From Betaproteobacteria bacterium (GTDB taxonomy: Bacteria > Pseudomonadota > Gammaproteobacteria > Burkholderiales > Rhodocyclaceae), in assembly GCA_016720065.1 (NCBI GenBank), contig JADJXY010000001.1, forward strand, positions 248,001 to 312,000: a stretch of DNA of 64,000 nucleotides, given 5' to 3'. Made by a program: the position numbers and the translations under genes. Below, piece by piece: positions 1 through 9,802 of the stretch (positions within the stretch are counted from its first letter, which is position 1; each line of letters starts with the position of its first letter). A model generated the notes under the pieces. That model worked only from the letters and a program-made list of their open reading frames with translations, did not search any database and had not been told where the DNA came from.

Positions 1-2
1 GC

Positions 3-456
3 AAGCTGCGGGCGGCCCGGCCGGATATCTCCCTCTCGTCCGACTTTATCGTCGGTTTCCCCGGCGAGACCGACGAGGATTTCGAGAAGACCATGAAGCT
101 CATCGAGGAGGTGGGTTTCGACACGTCCTTCAGCTTCATCTACAGCCCCCGTCCCGGCACGCCGGCCCTGGAACTCGCCGACGACACGACCGCCGAGGTC
201 AAGTCCGCCCGCCTGACGCGGCTGCAAAAGCGCATCGAGGAACAGGCCCAGGTCATCAGCCAGGCGATGGTGGGCAGCGTGCAGCGCGTACTGGTGGAAG
301 GCCGGTCGAAAAAGGACGCCAACGAGTTGGCCGGGCGCACCGACAACAACCGGGTGGTCAATTTCGTGGGCGGGTCTGTCAACAGCGCGCGGCTCATCGA
401 CACCTTCGTCGATGTCCGCATCACCGGGGCCCTGCCCCACAGCCTGAGGGGCGAGA

Positions 457-476
<20 letters not shown>
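3..476 (+). CDS. miaB: tRNA-2-methylthio-N6-dimethylallyladenosine synthase MiaB, C-terminal part
   Basis: This is the C-terminal part of a radical-SAM methylthiotransferase that thiomethylates i6A37 of tRNAs; the N-terminus and the Fe-S cysteines lie before the window. Visible are the end of the radical-SAM domain (SDFIVGFPGETDEDF, then FSFIYSPRPGTPA) and a TRAM domain of about 65 residues (RVLVEGRSKKDANELAGRTDNNRVVNF, split here as VLVEGRSKKD and GRTDNNRVVNF). It leads the phoH-ybeY-corC-lnt series, the usual proteobacterial order, and its last 20 nt overlap the phoH frame. The product assignment rests on these motifs and on the gene order. The reading frame is open from base 3. Confidence 0.95.
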
Positions 477-1432
<956 letters not shown>

Positions 1433-1455
<23 letters not shown>

Positions 1456-1882
1456 TCTTTCGGTGCAATACGCCTGCAACAAGGAGGGCCTACCCTTGCG
1501 GCAAGACCTGCGGCGCTGGGCCCGGGCGGGGCTGATCGGTGGCGGTACGGTGGTCATCCGCTTCGTCGATGCCGACGAGGGCCGCGCCCTCAACCGCGAC
1601 TATCGGCACAAGGATTACGCCACCAACGTGCTGTCCTTTCCCTACGAATTCGAGCCCGTCGTTGCCGGCGACATGGTCATCTGCCCCGATGTGGTGACCC
1701 GGGAAGCGGCGGAGCAGGGCAAGCCGGCCGCCGCCCACTACGCCCACCTGGTGGTGCATGGTATGCTGCACTTGCAGGGCTGGGACCATGACAACGACGA
1801 CGATGCCGCCGCGATGGAGGCGGAGGAAACACGGATTCTCGCCGGTCTGGGCTTTCCGGACCCATACCGCAGTGAGGGGTAA
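1433..1882 (+). CDS. ybeY: Endoribonuclease YbeY (rRNA maturation factor)
   Basis: A 149-aa zinc-dependent endoribonuclease of 16S rRNA 3' maturation and 70S quality control. The diagnostic metal site is visible as HGMLHLQGWDH (three His), followed by an acidic tail. ATG 1433 (MAISKKLNL) was chosen because it gives the normal family length; the frame is open further upstream, but that part overlaps phoH and is not YbeY-like. It sits between phoH and corC, as in most proteobacteria. Confidence 0.93.
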
Positions 1883-1934
1883 GGAGTGAGGGGTGAGGAG
1901 TGGGCACCTACCTTTGCTCCTCACCCCCCACTCC
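1883..1934. repeat. Intergenic hairpin of the AGTGAGGGG type
   Basis: GGAGTGAGGGGTGAGGAG (1883-1900) pairs with CTCCTCACCCCCCACTCC (1917-1934) over 18 positions with one mismatch and a 16-nt loop, lying between the ybeY stop and the corC start. The arms are themselves near-repeats of GTGAGG. It looks like an interspersed palindromic element rather than a terminator, since no T-run follows. Confidence 0.6.
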
Positions 1935-1958
1935 TCACTCCTCCCAGCCCACCGCGCC

Positions 1959-2816
1959 ATGGAACCTCCTCCCAGTTCGCACAAACCCGGTTTTTTTGAA
2001 CGGCTCTCCTCCCTGCTCCTGCGCGAGCCGGAGGATCGCGAACAGCTGATGCAGCTCCTGCATTCGGCCTACGAAAAGAACCTGATGGACGCTGACGCCC
2101 TCACCATCATCGAGGGCGCCCTGGCCACTTCCGAAACCCGCGTCACCGACGTCATGGTGCCCCGGGCCCAGATGGACGTGGTCGATGTGGACGATCCCAT
2201 CGACGACATCATCGCCGTGGTGATCGACGCCGCCCATTCGCGTTTTCCCGTCGTCGACGGCGATCGCGACAAGGTGCTCGGCATCCTGCTGGCCAAGGAC
2301 CTGCTGCGCCTGCACACGGAAAAGGATTTCGACCTGCGCGACTGGCTGCGGCCGGCGGTGTTCATCCCGGAATCCAAGCGTCTCAACGTGCTCCTGCGGG
2401 AATTCCGCGTCTCCCGCAACCACATGGCCATCGTGGTCAACGAATACGGCGGCGTCGCCGGCCTGGTGACCATCGAGGACGTGCTGGAACAGATCGTCGG
2501 CGACATCGAGGACGAATACGACTTCGACGAAGCCCACGACAACATCCGCCAGGACGCCTCGGGCCGTTACCGCGTCAAGGCCCGCACCGAGATCGCCGAT
2601 TTCAACGCAGCCTTCGGCACCGCCTACTCCGACGAGGAGTGCGATACCGTGGGCGGCCTCGTGCTGCGCCACCTGGGGCGGGTGCCCAAGCGCAACGAGA
2701 TCATGGAAATCGACGGCACCCGCTTCCAGGTGCTGCGGGCCGACAGCCGCCGCCTCTACACCCTTCTGGTGGACCGCCCCGCGGCTCCGGCCGGTGCCGA
2801 TTCCGCACCTGCCTGA
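1959..2816 (+). CDS. corC: CorC/HlyC-type CBS-domain protein (YbeX)
   Basis: A 285-aa cytosolic protein of the CorC/YbeX family, linked to magnesium/cobalt efflux and, in the ybeX-ybeY context, to ribosome metabolism. It has paired CBS domains (from VMVPRAQMDVVDVDDPIDD to MAIVVNEYGGVAGLVTIED, cited here by ends) and a C-terminal transporter-associated (CorC_HlyC) domain (DTVGGLVLRHLGRVPKRNE). The start chosen is ATG 1959 (MEPPPSSHKPGFF). The frame is open from 1893, but the extra N-terminus would be translated from the hairpin repeat. The 3' end overlaps lnt by 23 nt. Confidence 0.92.
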   Translation: MEPPPSSHKPGFFERLSSLLLREPEDREQLMQLLHSAYEKNLMDADALTIIEGALATSETRVTDVMVPRAQMDVVDVDDPIDDIIAVVIDAAHSRFPVVDGDRDKVLGILLAKDLLRLHTEKDFDLRDWLRPAVFIPESKRLNVLLREFRVSRNHMAIVVNEYGGVAGLVTIEDVLEQIVGDIEDEYDFDEAHDNIRQDASGRYRVKARTEIADFNAAFGTAYSDEECDTVGGLVLRHLGRVPKRNEIMEIDGTRFQVLRADSRRLYTLLVDRPAAPAGADSAPA

Positions 2817-4257
2817 GCGGCCGGCCCTGCGGGCCACCCTCGCGGCGCTGACCGGCGCGGCGGGGGTGCTTGTCTTCGAACCCTTTGGCCTGTTCTGGCT
2901 GGCCCCGGGAGTGCTCCTGGCGCTTTTCTGGCTCTGGGACAGTGCTCCCGGCGCCCGGCAGGCCGCCCGGGAAAGCTTCGCCTTCGGCATGGGCTTCTTC
3001 CTCCTGGGCGTTTCCTGGATATACGTCAGCCTTTCCGTCTTCGGGGGCATGCCCGTCTGGATGGCGGCCCCGGCCACCGCCCTTTTCTGTGCCGCGCTGG
3101 CGCTCTATTACGCCCTCGCTGCCTTTGTCTATCGCCGCTGGCGGCCGCAGGGGGCGCTTGGCCGGGCCCTGGCCTTCGCCGCACTGATCGCCCTGGCCGA
3201 CTGGTTACGGGGTTGGCTGGGGACCGGTTTTCCGTGGCTGGCCTGGGGGTATTCCCAGGCTCCGCCAAGCCCCCTGGCCGGTTACGCGCCGGTGCTCGGC
3301 GTCTACGGGTTGGGATTTGTCCTGGCTCTCGCTTCGGCTGTGTTGTTCCAGGTGCGCCGGGGTGCGTTGGCGGCGGCAGGCTGCCTCGCCCTCGGGGCCG
3401 CCCTCGGGAGTGTGGCCTGGACACGGCCCGTGGGCGAAAGCGTCAGTGTGGCGCTGGTGCAGGGCAACGTTCCCCAGGAACTGAAATGGAGGCCGGAGCA
3501 CTTTGCCGCCACCCTGGTGCGGTATCGGCAACTGGTGGCCGAAAATCCCGCCCGCCTCATCGTGCTGCCGGAAACCGCCGTTCCGGCCTTTCTCGACGCC
3601 GTCCCGCCGGAATTCCTGGACGATTTGGAGGCCCTGGCACTCGCGCGGGGCGGGGACATCCTCTTCGGTACGGTCACGGGCGACAGCGAGCGCTACTGGA
3701 ACAGTGCGGTCAGCCTGGGGGCTTCGGCCTCCCAGGCCTACAGCAAATCCCATCTGGTGCCCTTTGGCGAGTTCATCCCACCGGGGTTTTCGTGGTTTTT
3801 GCGCTGGGCGGACATCCCCATGTCCGAATTCGCGCGCGGTCCGCAGGGGCAGCGCCCCCTCGCCTTGGCGGGGCTCAAGGTGGCGGTCGATATCTGCTAC
3901 GAGGACGTGTTCGGCGAGGAAATCATCCGCAGCCTGCCCGAAGCCGGCGTCCTCGCCAATTTATCCAATACCGCGTGGTACGGGCGTTCCTTTGCCCAGC
4001 CCCAGCATCTCCAGATTGCCCGTCTGAGGGCCCTGGAAACCGGACGCCCCATTCTCCGGGCGACCAATACCGGCATGACGGCGGTGGTGATGCCGGACGG
4101 CCGCGTCGCGGCCAGCCTGCCGGCTTTTTCCCAGGGGGTGCTGCGCGCGGAGATTCGGGCCTACGAAGGCATGACTCCCTATGCCAGCTCAGGCAATCTG
4201 GCCTTCCTCGCCCTGGCCTGCGCCGCCCTTGTCGTGGCAAGAGTCTTCAGAAGATAG
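2794..4257 (+). CDS. lnt: Apolipoprotein N-acyltransferase
   Basis: A 487-aa inner-membrane enzyme that N-acylates the N-terminal Cys of lipoproteins. The N-terminal half is strongly hydrophobic, with about six to eight membrane spans, and the C-terminal half is a nitrilase-like domain. The catalytic triad can be placed: Glu in VLPETAVPAF, Lys in YSKSHLVPFGEF, Cys in DICYEDVFG. The start is GTG 2794, overlapping corC. Last gene of the miaB-lnt run; it converges on the lytic transglycosylase gene 12 bp away. Confidence 0.95.
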   Translation: MPIPHLPERPALRATLAALTGAAGVLVFEPFGLFWLAPGVLLALFWLWDSAPGARQAARESFAFGMGFFLLGVSWIYVSLSVFGGMPVWMAAPATALFCAALALYYALAAFVYRRWRPQGALGRALAFAALIALADWLRGWLGTGFPWLAWGYSQAPPSPLAGYAPVLGVYGLGFVLALASAVLFQVRRGALAAAGCLALGAALGSVAWTRPVGESVSVALVQGNVPQELKWRPEHFAATLVRYRQLVAENPARLIVLPETAVPAFLDAVPPEFLDDLEALALARGGDILFGTVTGDSERYWNSAVSLGASASQAYSKSHLVPFGEFIPPGFSWFLRWADIPMSEFARGPQGQRPLALAGLKVAVDICYEDVFGEEIIRSLPEAGVLANLSNTAWYGRSFAQPQHLQIARLRALETGRPILRATNTGMTAVVMPDGRVAASLPAFSQGVLRAEIRAYEGMTPYASSGNLAFLALACAALVVARVFRR

Positions 4258-4269
4258 GGTGGGCGCCCT

Positions 4270-4965
4270 TCAGACGTTGCCCCGCAGCCGCAGGGCCGCC
4301 TGCTCCAGCCGCTGCTTCTCGGCCAGGACCTTGCCCGAATAGCGGCGATCCGGGTCGCTCAGGGCGCCGCCGAACTGCTGCAAGCCTTCCGTCACGCCAC
4401 CGAAACGCTGGATCGAATCCTTGAGAACCCGGGCGCCGACCTGCACATTGGTCAGGGGGTCGAGAAAAGGGAGATTTCCTGCGTCTTCCGGCAACTTGTC
4501 TTTGTGGTAACGGGGCATCACCTGCATCAGGCCCTGCGCGCCGGCCGTGCTTTGGGAAAGCGGATTGAATCCGGATTCGACGCCGATCACCGCGATGATG
4601 AGCAAGGGATCCAGACGCAGGTCCCGTCCCGTGGCCTGCGCCGTGACGAAAATCGGCTCCAGCGCCTCGGTGGAGACGCGGTAGCGGCGGCTCACGTAAT
4701 CCAGCGCGCTCCGCATGCGGGGCGTGAGCGCCTCGGCCGGGCGGTCGGCGTCGGAGGGTTCTTCAGTGGGGCGGCCAAAACTGCCGGCGATGGCTTGCGG
4801 AAGCAGGGCGCGCGCGCCATCGATGATGCCGGTCTGGCCCTGGTACAGGCTCACGAGGCCAATGATCAACACGGTTCCGGCGGCCATCAGGGCGGCCTGG
4901 AAGACGTTGAGCAGGGCCGAAGTGGCACGCAACAGATTGGGCGATAGAGCTGCCGTTGCGATCAT
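4270..4965 (-). CDS. Membrane-anchored lytic transglycosylase (SLT domain)
   Basis: A 231-aa protein with one N-terminal hydrophobic segment (VFQAALMAAGTVLIIGLVSL, about residues 20-40) and a C-terminal SLT/goose-lysozyme-like domain. The catalytic Glu is in VIGVESGFNP, followed by the family's GLMQVMP. It should cleave murein strands in the periplasm. ATG 4965 was chosen because an AAGGAGA Shine-Dalgarno lies 5 nt upstream; the upstream ATG at 4989 in the same frame lacks one. It is transcribed divergently from glyQ. Confidence 0.9.
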   Translation of the reverse strand: MIATAALSPNLLRATSALLNVFQAALMAAGTVLIIGLVSLYQGQTGIIDGARALLPQAIAGSFGRPTEEPSDADRPAEALTPRMRSALDYVSRRYRVSTEALEPIFVTAQATGRDLRLDPLLIIAVIGVESGFNPLSQSTAGAQGLMQVMPRYHKDKLPEDAGNLPFLDPLTNVQVGARVLKDSIQRFGGVTEGLQQFGGALSDPDRRYSGKVLAEKQRLEQAALRLRGNV

Positions 4966-5341
4966 GCGATTCTCCTTGACTGTTGCCACTGCGGGGATGA
5001 TCTCCCGTCAGCGAACGGTTACAGGGGGTGTCACTTCGTTCGATACCGGCAAGGGGTGAATCCGGGGAGGGCCGGGCGGGGGCGGTGAGAACCTGCTGTG
5101 AAGGTGCCCCGCGGAACGATGTTGCACCGCAGCAGATTCGCAGTCTATTGATTTGGTGCCAATTTGTCAAACCCATGGCTTTCCACGCAGGGCCTTGGTT
5201 GTGCGCCGCGGTATGGCGGAAAGCCCCGCGTGGGGGGGGGTTGGCGATGGGAGGACTTCTTGTCCTTGGGACGGCGGTCGCCTGCCGGCGAGGGGGAAAA
5301 ACAAGTAAAATTCAAGGCTTTCCGTCTCTTCAAGTGCGTCC
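4966..5341. other. Divergent intergenic region, transglycosylase/glyQ
   Basis: About 375 bp without a gene, between two divergently transcribed genes, so promoters for both are expected. A TAAAAT hexamer lies at 5306-5311, about 30 bp before the glyQ frame, but no convincing -35 accompanies it. A C/G-rich run occurs at 5227-5240. I see no riboswitch or T-box. Confidence 0.4.
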
Positions 5342-6382
5342 ATGAACTCCTCGCTTGCAACTTCTTCCGCGGCGGCGACCGCGGGACAGAATTCCCCGTC
5401 CTCCCCGATGTTTATCCCCACAACGGGCGGCGGTGAGTCTGCACCGAAACAAAAGCCGAGTTTTCAGGAAGTCATCCTGCGCCTGCAGGAGTACTGGAGC
5501 CAACAGGGCTGCGCCCTGTTGCAGCCCTACGACATGGAGGTCGGCGCCGGCACCAGCCATACCGCCACCTTCCTGCGTGCCCTCGGCCCCGAGCCCTGGA
5601 AGGCCGCCTACGTCCAGCCCTCCCGCCGTCCCAAGGATGGCCGCTATGGCGACAATCCCAACCGCATGCAGCACTATTACCAGTATCAGGTGGTCTTGAA
5701 GCCTGCCCCCGAGAACATCCTCGAACTCTACCTGGGCTCCCTGGAGGCCCTCGGCTTCGACCTCAAGAAGAACGACGTGCGCTTCGTCGAGGACGACTGG
5801 GAGAACCCGACCCTCGGCGCCTGGGGCCTGGGCTGGGAAGTGTGGATGAACGGCATGGAAGTGACGCAATTCACCTACTTCCAGCAGGTGGGCGGCATCG
5901 ACTGCAAGCCCATCACCGGCGAAATCACCTACGGCCTGGAGCGTCTGGCCATGTATCTGCAGGGTGTCGAGAACGTCTTCGACCTGACCTGGACGGAGGG
6001 GCTCACCTACGGTGACGTCTATCACCAGAACGAGGTCGAGCAGTCCGCCTACAACTTCGAACACTCCGACGCTGACTTCCTGTTCACCGCCTTCGGTGCC
6101 CACGAGAAGCAGGCCCAGCACCTGATGGGCGCCCAACTGGCGCTGCCCGCCTACGAACAGGTCTTGAAAGCCGCCCATACCTTCAACCTGCTGGATGCCC
6201 GCGGCGCCATCTCGGTCACCGAGCGGGCTGCCTACATCGGCCGCATCCGCAATCTGGCCCGGGCCGTCGCCCAGAGCTACCTGGACAGCCGTGCCCGTTT
6301 GGGGTTCCCCATGGCGCCCAAGGCCTGGGCCGCCGAAGTGCTGGCCAAGCTCGAGGAACAGAACGCCAAGAAAGCCGCTTGA
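5342..6382 (+). CDS. glyQ: Glycyl-tRNA synthetase alpha subunit
   Basis: The class II aminoacyl-tRNA synthetase alpha subunit of the alpha2beta2 GlyRS; it carries the catalytic site that activates glycine. Signature stretches are FQEVILRLQEYWSQQGC, LLQPYDMEVGAGT and YVQPSRRPKDGRYG. The 346-aa frame has about 38 extra residues at the N-terminus compared with typical GlyQ. ATG 5408 (MFIPTTGGG), or a start nearer the conserved FQEVI, is a plausible alternative, and neither site has a strong Shine-Dalgarno. glyS follows directly. Confidence 0.95.
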   Translation: MNSSLATSSAAATAGQNSPSSPMFIPTTGGGESAPKQKPSFQEVILRLQEYWSQQGCALLQPYDMEVGAGTSHTATFLRALGPEPWKAAYVQPSRRPKDGRYGDNPNRMQHYYQYQVVLKPAPENILELYLGSLEALGFDLKKNDVRFVEDDWENPTLGAWGLGWEVWMNGMEVTQFTYFQQVGGIDCKPITGEITYGLERLAMYLQGVENVFDLTWTEGLTYGDVYHQNEVEQSAYNFEHSDADFLFTAFGAHEKQAQHLMGAQLALPAYEQVLKAAHTFNLLDARGAISVTERAAYIGRIRNLARAVAQSYLDSRARLGFPMAPKAWAAEVLAKLEEQNAKKAA

Positions 6383-6384
6383 AC

Positions 6385-8496
6385 ATGAAGAACCTGCTCG
6401 TTGAACTGTTCGTCGAAGAACTGCCGCCCAAGGCCTTGAAGAAGCTGGGCGAAGCGTTCGCCCAGGCCCTCGGCCAGTCCCTCAAGACCCAAGGCCTGGC
6501 GGCGGATGCAGCCGTCACCGCCTACGCCTCACCCCGTCGTCTGGCCGCCCACGTGACCGGCGTGGTGGCGGCGGCCGCCGCCAGGCCGGTGGTGCAGAAA
6601 CTGATGCCGGTAGCCGTCGGTCTCGACGCCGGTGGTAACGCCACCCCGGCGCTGCTCAAGAAACTCGCCGCCCTCGGTGCCGACGCGTCCGTCGTGCCCA
6701 GCCTGCGTCGCGAGTCGGACGGCAAGGCCGACGTGTTGTTCTACGACAGCCAGGCCAAGGGCGCGACCCTGGCCGAAGGCCTGCAGAAGGCGATCGAGGC
6801 GGCCCTCGCCGCCCTGCCCATCCCCAAGGTTATGAGCTACCAGCGGCAGGACGGGTGGAGCAGCGTGCATTTCGTGCGTCCGGCCCACCGGCTGGTGGCG
6901 CTGCACGGTGCCGACGTGGTGCCGGTTTCCGTCCTCGGCCTGGAATCTGGCCGCGAAACCCAAGGCCACCGCTTCGAGGCGGCCGTCGAGCCTGTGGCCC
7001 TCGCCGATGCCGACAGCTACGCCGCAACCCTCAAGCGTGACGGTGCCGTCATCGCCAGCTTCGCCGAGCGCCGGGCCGAGATCGCCCGCCAGTTGGCCGC
7101 CGCCGCCGAGAAGGCCGGTGGCAAGCCCATCGAGGACGAGGCCCTGCTGGATGAAGTGACCGCCCTGGTGGAGCGCCCCAACGTGCTCATCGGCCAGTTC
7201 GAGGAGGAATTCCTGGCCGTCCCGCAGGAGTGCCTGATCCTCACCATGAAGGCCAACCAGAAGTACTTCCCGCTGCTGGATGCCCGGGGCAAGCTGACCA
7301 ACAAGTTTCTAGTGGTGAGCAACATCAGCCCGGCCGACCCCAGCGCCGTCATCGGCGGCAACGAGCGGGTGGTGCGCCCGCGGCTCGCCGACGCCAAGTT
7401 CTTCTTCGACCAGGACCGCAAGAAGACCCTGGAATCCCGCGTCCTCGGGCTGGCCAAGGTGGTCTATCACAACAAGCTCGGCACCCAGGGCGAGCGGGTG
7501 CAGCGGGTCTGCGCCATCGCCAAGGCGATTGGCGACAAACTCGGCGAGACCCTGGGCGGCGAAGCCCTGGCCCTGCAGGCCGATCAGGCTGCGCTGCTGG
7601 CCAAGGCCGACCTGCTGACCGACATGGTGGGCGAATTCCCGGAACTGCAGGGCACCATGGGCCGCTACTACGCGCTCCACGACGGCCTGGCGCCGGAAAT
7701 CGCCGATGCCGTCGAGGATCACTACAAACCCCGTTTCGCCGGCGACAGCCTGCCCCGGGGCAACGTGGGCACCGTCGTCGCCCTGGCCGACAAGCTGGAA
7801 ACCCTGGTCGGCATGTTCGGCATCGGCCAGATTCCCACCGGCGACAAGGATCCCTTTGCCCTGCGTCGGCATGCGCTGGGCGTGATCCGCATGCTGAGCG
7901 AAGGCGATCTCGACCTGCCGCTGGACAAACTGCTCGCCACCGCCACCGCGCCCTTCGCGACGGTGGAGGGCTTCAAGGCCAGCGACGCTGCCCTGGCCGA
8001 CTTCATCTACGACCGCCTGGCCGGCAGCCTCAAGGACCAGGGCTACACCCCCCAGGAAGTGGACGCCGTCGTCTCCCAGCGACCGCAGCGCCTGGGCGAC
8101 ATCGCCAAGCGCCTCGCCGCCGTGCGCGCCTTCGCCGCGCTGCCGGAAGCCGCCGCCCTGGCCGCTGCCAACAAGCGCGTCGGCAACATCCTCAAAAAGG
8201 TGGAGGGGGGGGTCGCCGCCCGGGTGGATGCCGCGGCCCTCAAGGAAGCTGCGGAAATCGCCCTCAATGGCGCCTTGCAGACCATCAAGCCCCGGGCTGA
8301 CGCCGCCTTCGCCGCCGGCGACTACACGGCATCGCTCCAGTCCCTGGCGGCCCTCAAGGCGCCTGTGGATACCTTCTTCGATCAGGTCATGGTCAATGCC
8401 GAAGATCCGGCCCTGCGGGCCAACCGTCAGGGGCTTCTGGCGACGCTGCACGAAGCCATGAACCGGGTGGCGGACCTGTCGAAACTCTCCGCCTGA
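6385..8496 (+). CDS. glyS: Glycyl-tRNA synthetase beta subunit
   Basis: A 703-aa beta subunit of GlyRS, which binds tRNA and includes an HD-like region and an anticodon-binding C-terminus. It is recognised by the family N-terminus LLVELFVEELPP, the block GHRF, and the central run from VPQECLILTMKANQKYFPL to NKFLVVSN. ATG 6385 (MKNLLVEL) is preferred over the TTG at 6379 that overlaps the glyQ stop. It lies in an operon with glyQ upstream and gmhB downstream. Confidence 0.95.
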   Translation: MKNLLVELFVEELPPKALKKLGEAFAQALGQSLKTQGLAADAAVTAYASPRRLAAHVTGVVAAAAARPVVQKLMPVAVGLDAGGNATPALLKKLAALGADASVVPSLRRESDGKADVLFYDSQAKGATLAEGLQKAIEAALAALPIPKVMSYQRQDGWSSVHFVRPAHRLVALHGADVVPVSVLGLESGRETQGHRFEAAVEPVALADADSYAATLKRDGAVIASFAERRAEIARQLAAAAEKAGGKPIEDEALLDEVTALVERPNVLIGQFEEEFLAVPQECLILTMKANQKYFPLLDARGKLTNKFLVVSNISPADPSAVIGGNERVVRPRLADAKFFFDQDRKKTLESRVLGLAKVVYHNKLGTQGERVQRVCAIAKAIGDKLGETLGGEALALQADQAALLAKADLLTDMVGEFPELQGTMGRYYALHDGLAPEIADAVEDHYKPRFAGDSLPRGNVGTVVALADKLETLVGMFGIGQIPTGDKDPFALRRHALGVIRMLSEGDLDLPLDKLLATATAPFATVEGFKASDAALADFIYDRLAGSLKDQGYTPQEVDAVVSQRPQRLGDIAKRLAAVRAFAALPEAAALAAANKRVGNILKKVEGGVAARVDAAALKEAAEIALNGALQTIKPRADAAFAAGDYTASLQSLAALKAPVDTFFDQVMVNAEDPALRANRQGLLATLHEAMNRVADLSKLSA

Positions 8497-8504
8497 AGCC
8501 GACC

Positions 8505-9056
8505 ATGCCTACCAAACTCGTCATCCTCGACCGCGACGGCGTCATCAACGTCGATTCGCCCAATTACATCAAGAGTCCGGAAGAGTGGAAGCCTATTCCG
8601 GGGAGTCTGGAGGCCATCGCCCGGCTCAACCAGGCGGGGTACCGGGTCGTCGTGGCGACCAACCAGTCCGGTGTGGGGCGGGGTCTCTTCGATATGGACA
8701 CCCTGAACGCCATCCACGAAAAGATGCACAAGGCGCTCTTCGCCGCCGGGGGGCGTGTCGACGCCATCTTCTACTGCCCCCATGGGTCGGATTCGGCCTG
8801 TGATTGCCGCAAGCCCAAGCCGGGCATGTTCCGTCGTATTTCGGACACCCTGAACGTCAACCTGAAAGGGGTTCCGGCAGTCGGGGATTCCCTGCGCGAT
8901 TTGCAAGCCTGTTCCGTCCTCGGCTGCCAGCCCATCCTGGTGCTGACGGGGAAAGGCCAGAAGACCAGCAGCGAGAGCCAGCTACCCGAGGGAACCCTTG
9001 AGTTTGCCGATCTGGCGGCGGTGGTCGACTGGCTCCTGCGGGGGCGCTCCGCATGA
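8505..9056 (+). CDS. gmhB: D-glycero-beta-D-manno-heptose 1,7-bisphosphate 7-phosphatase
   Basis: A 183-aa HAD-superfamily phosphatase of ADP-heptose synthesis for the LPS inner core. The nucleophile motif is LDRDGVIN at residue 8 (DxD), then VVATNQSGVGRG, a Cys-rich zinc-binding loop (CPHGSDSACDCRKPKPGM) and VGDSLRDLQA. Length is typical. The 3' end overlaps plsC by 4 nt. The glyQS-gmhB-plsC order is common in betaproteobacteria. Confidence 0.93.
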   Translation: MPTKLVILDRDGVINVDSPNYIKSPEEWKPIPGSLEAIARLNQAGYRVVVATNQSGVGRGLFDMDTLNAIHEKMHKALFAAGGRVDAIFYCPHGSDSACDCRKPKPGMFRRISDTLNVNLKGVPAVGDSLRDLQACSVLGCQPILVLTGKGQKTSSESQLPEGTLEFADLAAVVDWLLRGRSA

Positions 9057-9802
9057 TCATCATGCGGAGCGCCCTGTTCATGGCCTGGGTCATCGTCCTG
9101 ACCGTGGTCCTGGCACCCTTCATCATCCTTTTCGCCCTTCTCGGGGCACGGGACATCGCCTTTCGCATCGTCGCCCTTTGGCGGCGCGGCTTCTTGGGAG
9201 CGGTGGCGCTCATTCTCGGCATCGACTGTCGCGTCCTGGGCCGCGAGAACATGCCCGCCGAACCTTCCGTCATGCTGGCCAAGCACCAGTCGGCCTGGGA
9301 AACCGTCGCCTTGCAGGAACTGGTTCCCGCCGGGGCCAACTGTGTCTTCGTGCTCAAAAAGGAACTGTTGCGGCTGCCCTTCTTCGGCTGGTCCCTGGCG
9401 GCCATGCGTCATATTTCCATCGATCGCACGGCTGGCCGGCAGGCTCTGGACCAGGTCGTCGAGCAGGGGCGCGAGCGGCTGGCGGATGGCTGCTACGTCA
9501 TCGTCTTTCCCGAGGGGACACGGGTAGCGCCGGGACAGAAGCGGCGCTACAAGGTCGGCGGTGCCTACCTCGCCAACCACGTTGGCTGCAAGGTCGTTCC
9601 GGTGGCCCACGACGCCGGCGAGCTGTGGCCCCGCCAGGCTTTCCTCAAGCGCCCGGGCACCATCACGGTCAGTATCGGTCCGGCCTTCGATGCCACGGGA
9701 CTCTCGGAGCAGGAAATCAACCAACGGGCCGAGGCCTGGATCGAAGGCGAAATGCGCCGCATCTCGCCCCATCGGTACCCCGAGACCGGTGGCGCTGCCT
9801 GA
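9053..9802 (+). CDS. plsC: 1-acyl-sn-glycerol-3-phosphate acyltransferase
   Basis: A 249-aa membrane acyltransferase of phospholipid synthesis. After an N-terminal hydrophobic segment (residues 5-30) come motif I, here KHQSAWET (usually HX4D; here H followed four residues later by E), motif II around KKELLRLPFFGW, and motif III VFPEGTR. The K/E variant of motif I is familiar from betaproteobacterial homologues. The start overlaps the gmhB stop (ATGA), and the end overlaps the next frame by 14 nt. Confidence 0.9.
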   Translation: MIIMRSALFMAWVIVLTVVLAPFIILFALLGARDIAFRIVALWRRGFLGAVALILGIDCRVLGRENMPAEPSVMLAKHQSAWETVALQELVPAGANCVFVLKKELLRLPFFGWSLAAMRHISIDRTAGRQALDQVVEQGRERLADGCYVIVFPEGTRVAPGQKRRYKVGGAYLANHVGCKVVPVAHDAGELWPRQAFLKRPGTITVSIGPAFDATGLSEQEINQRAEAWIEGEMRRISPHRYPETGGAA

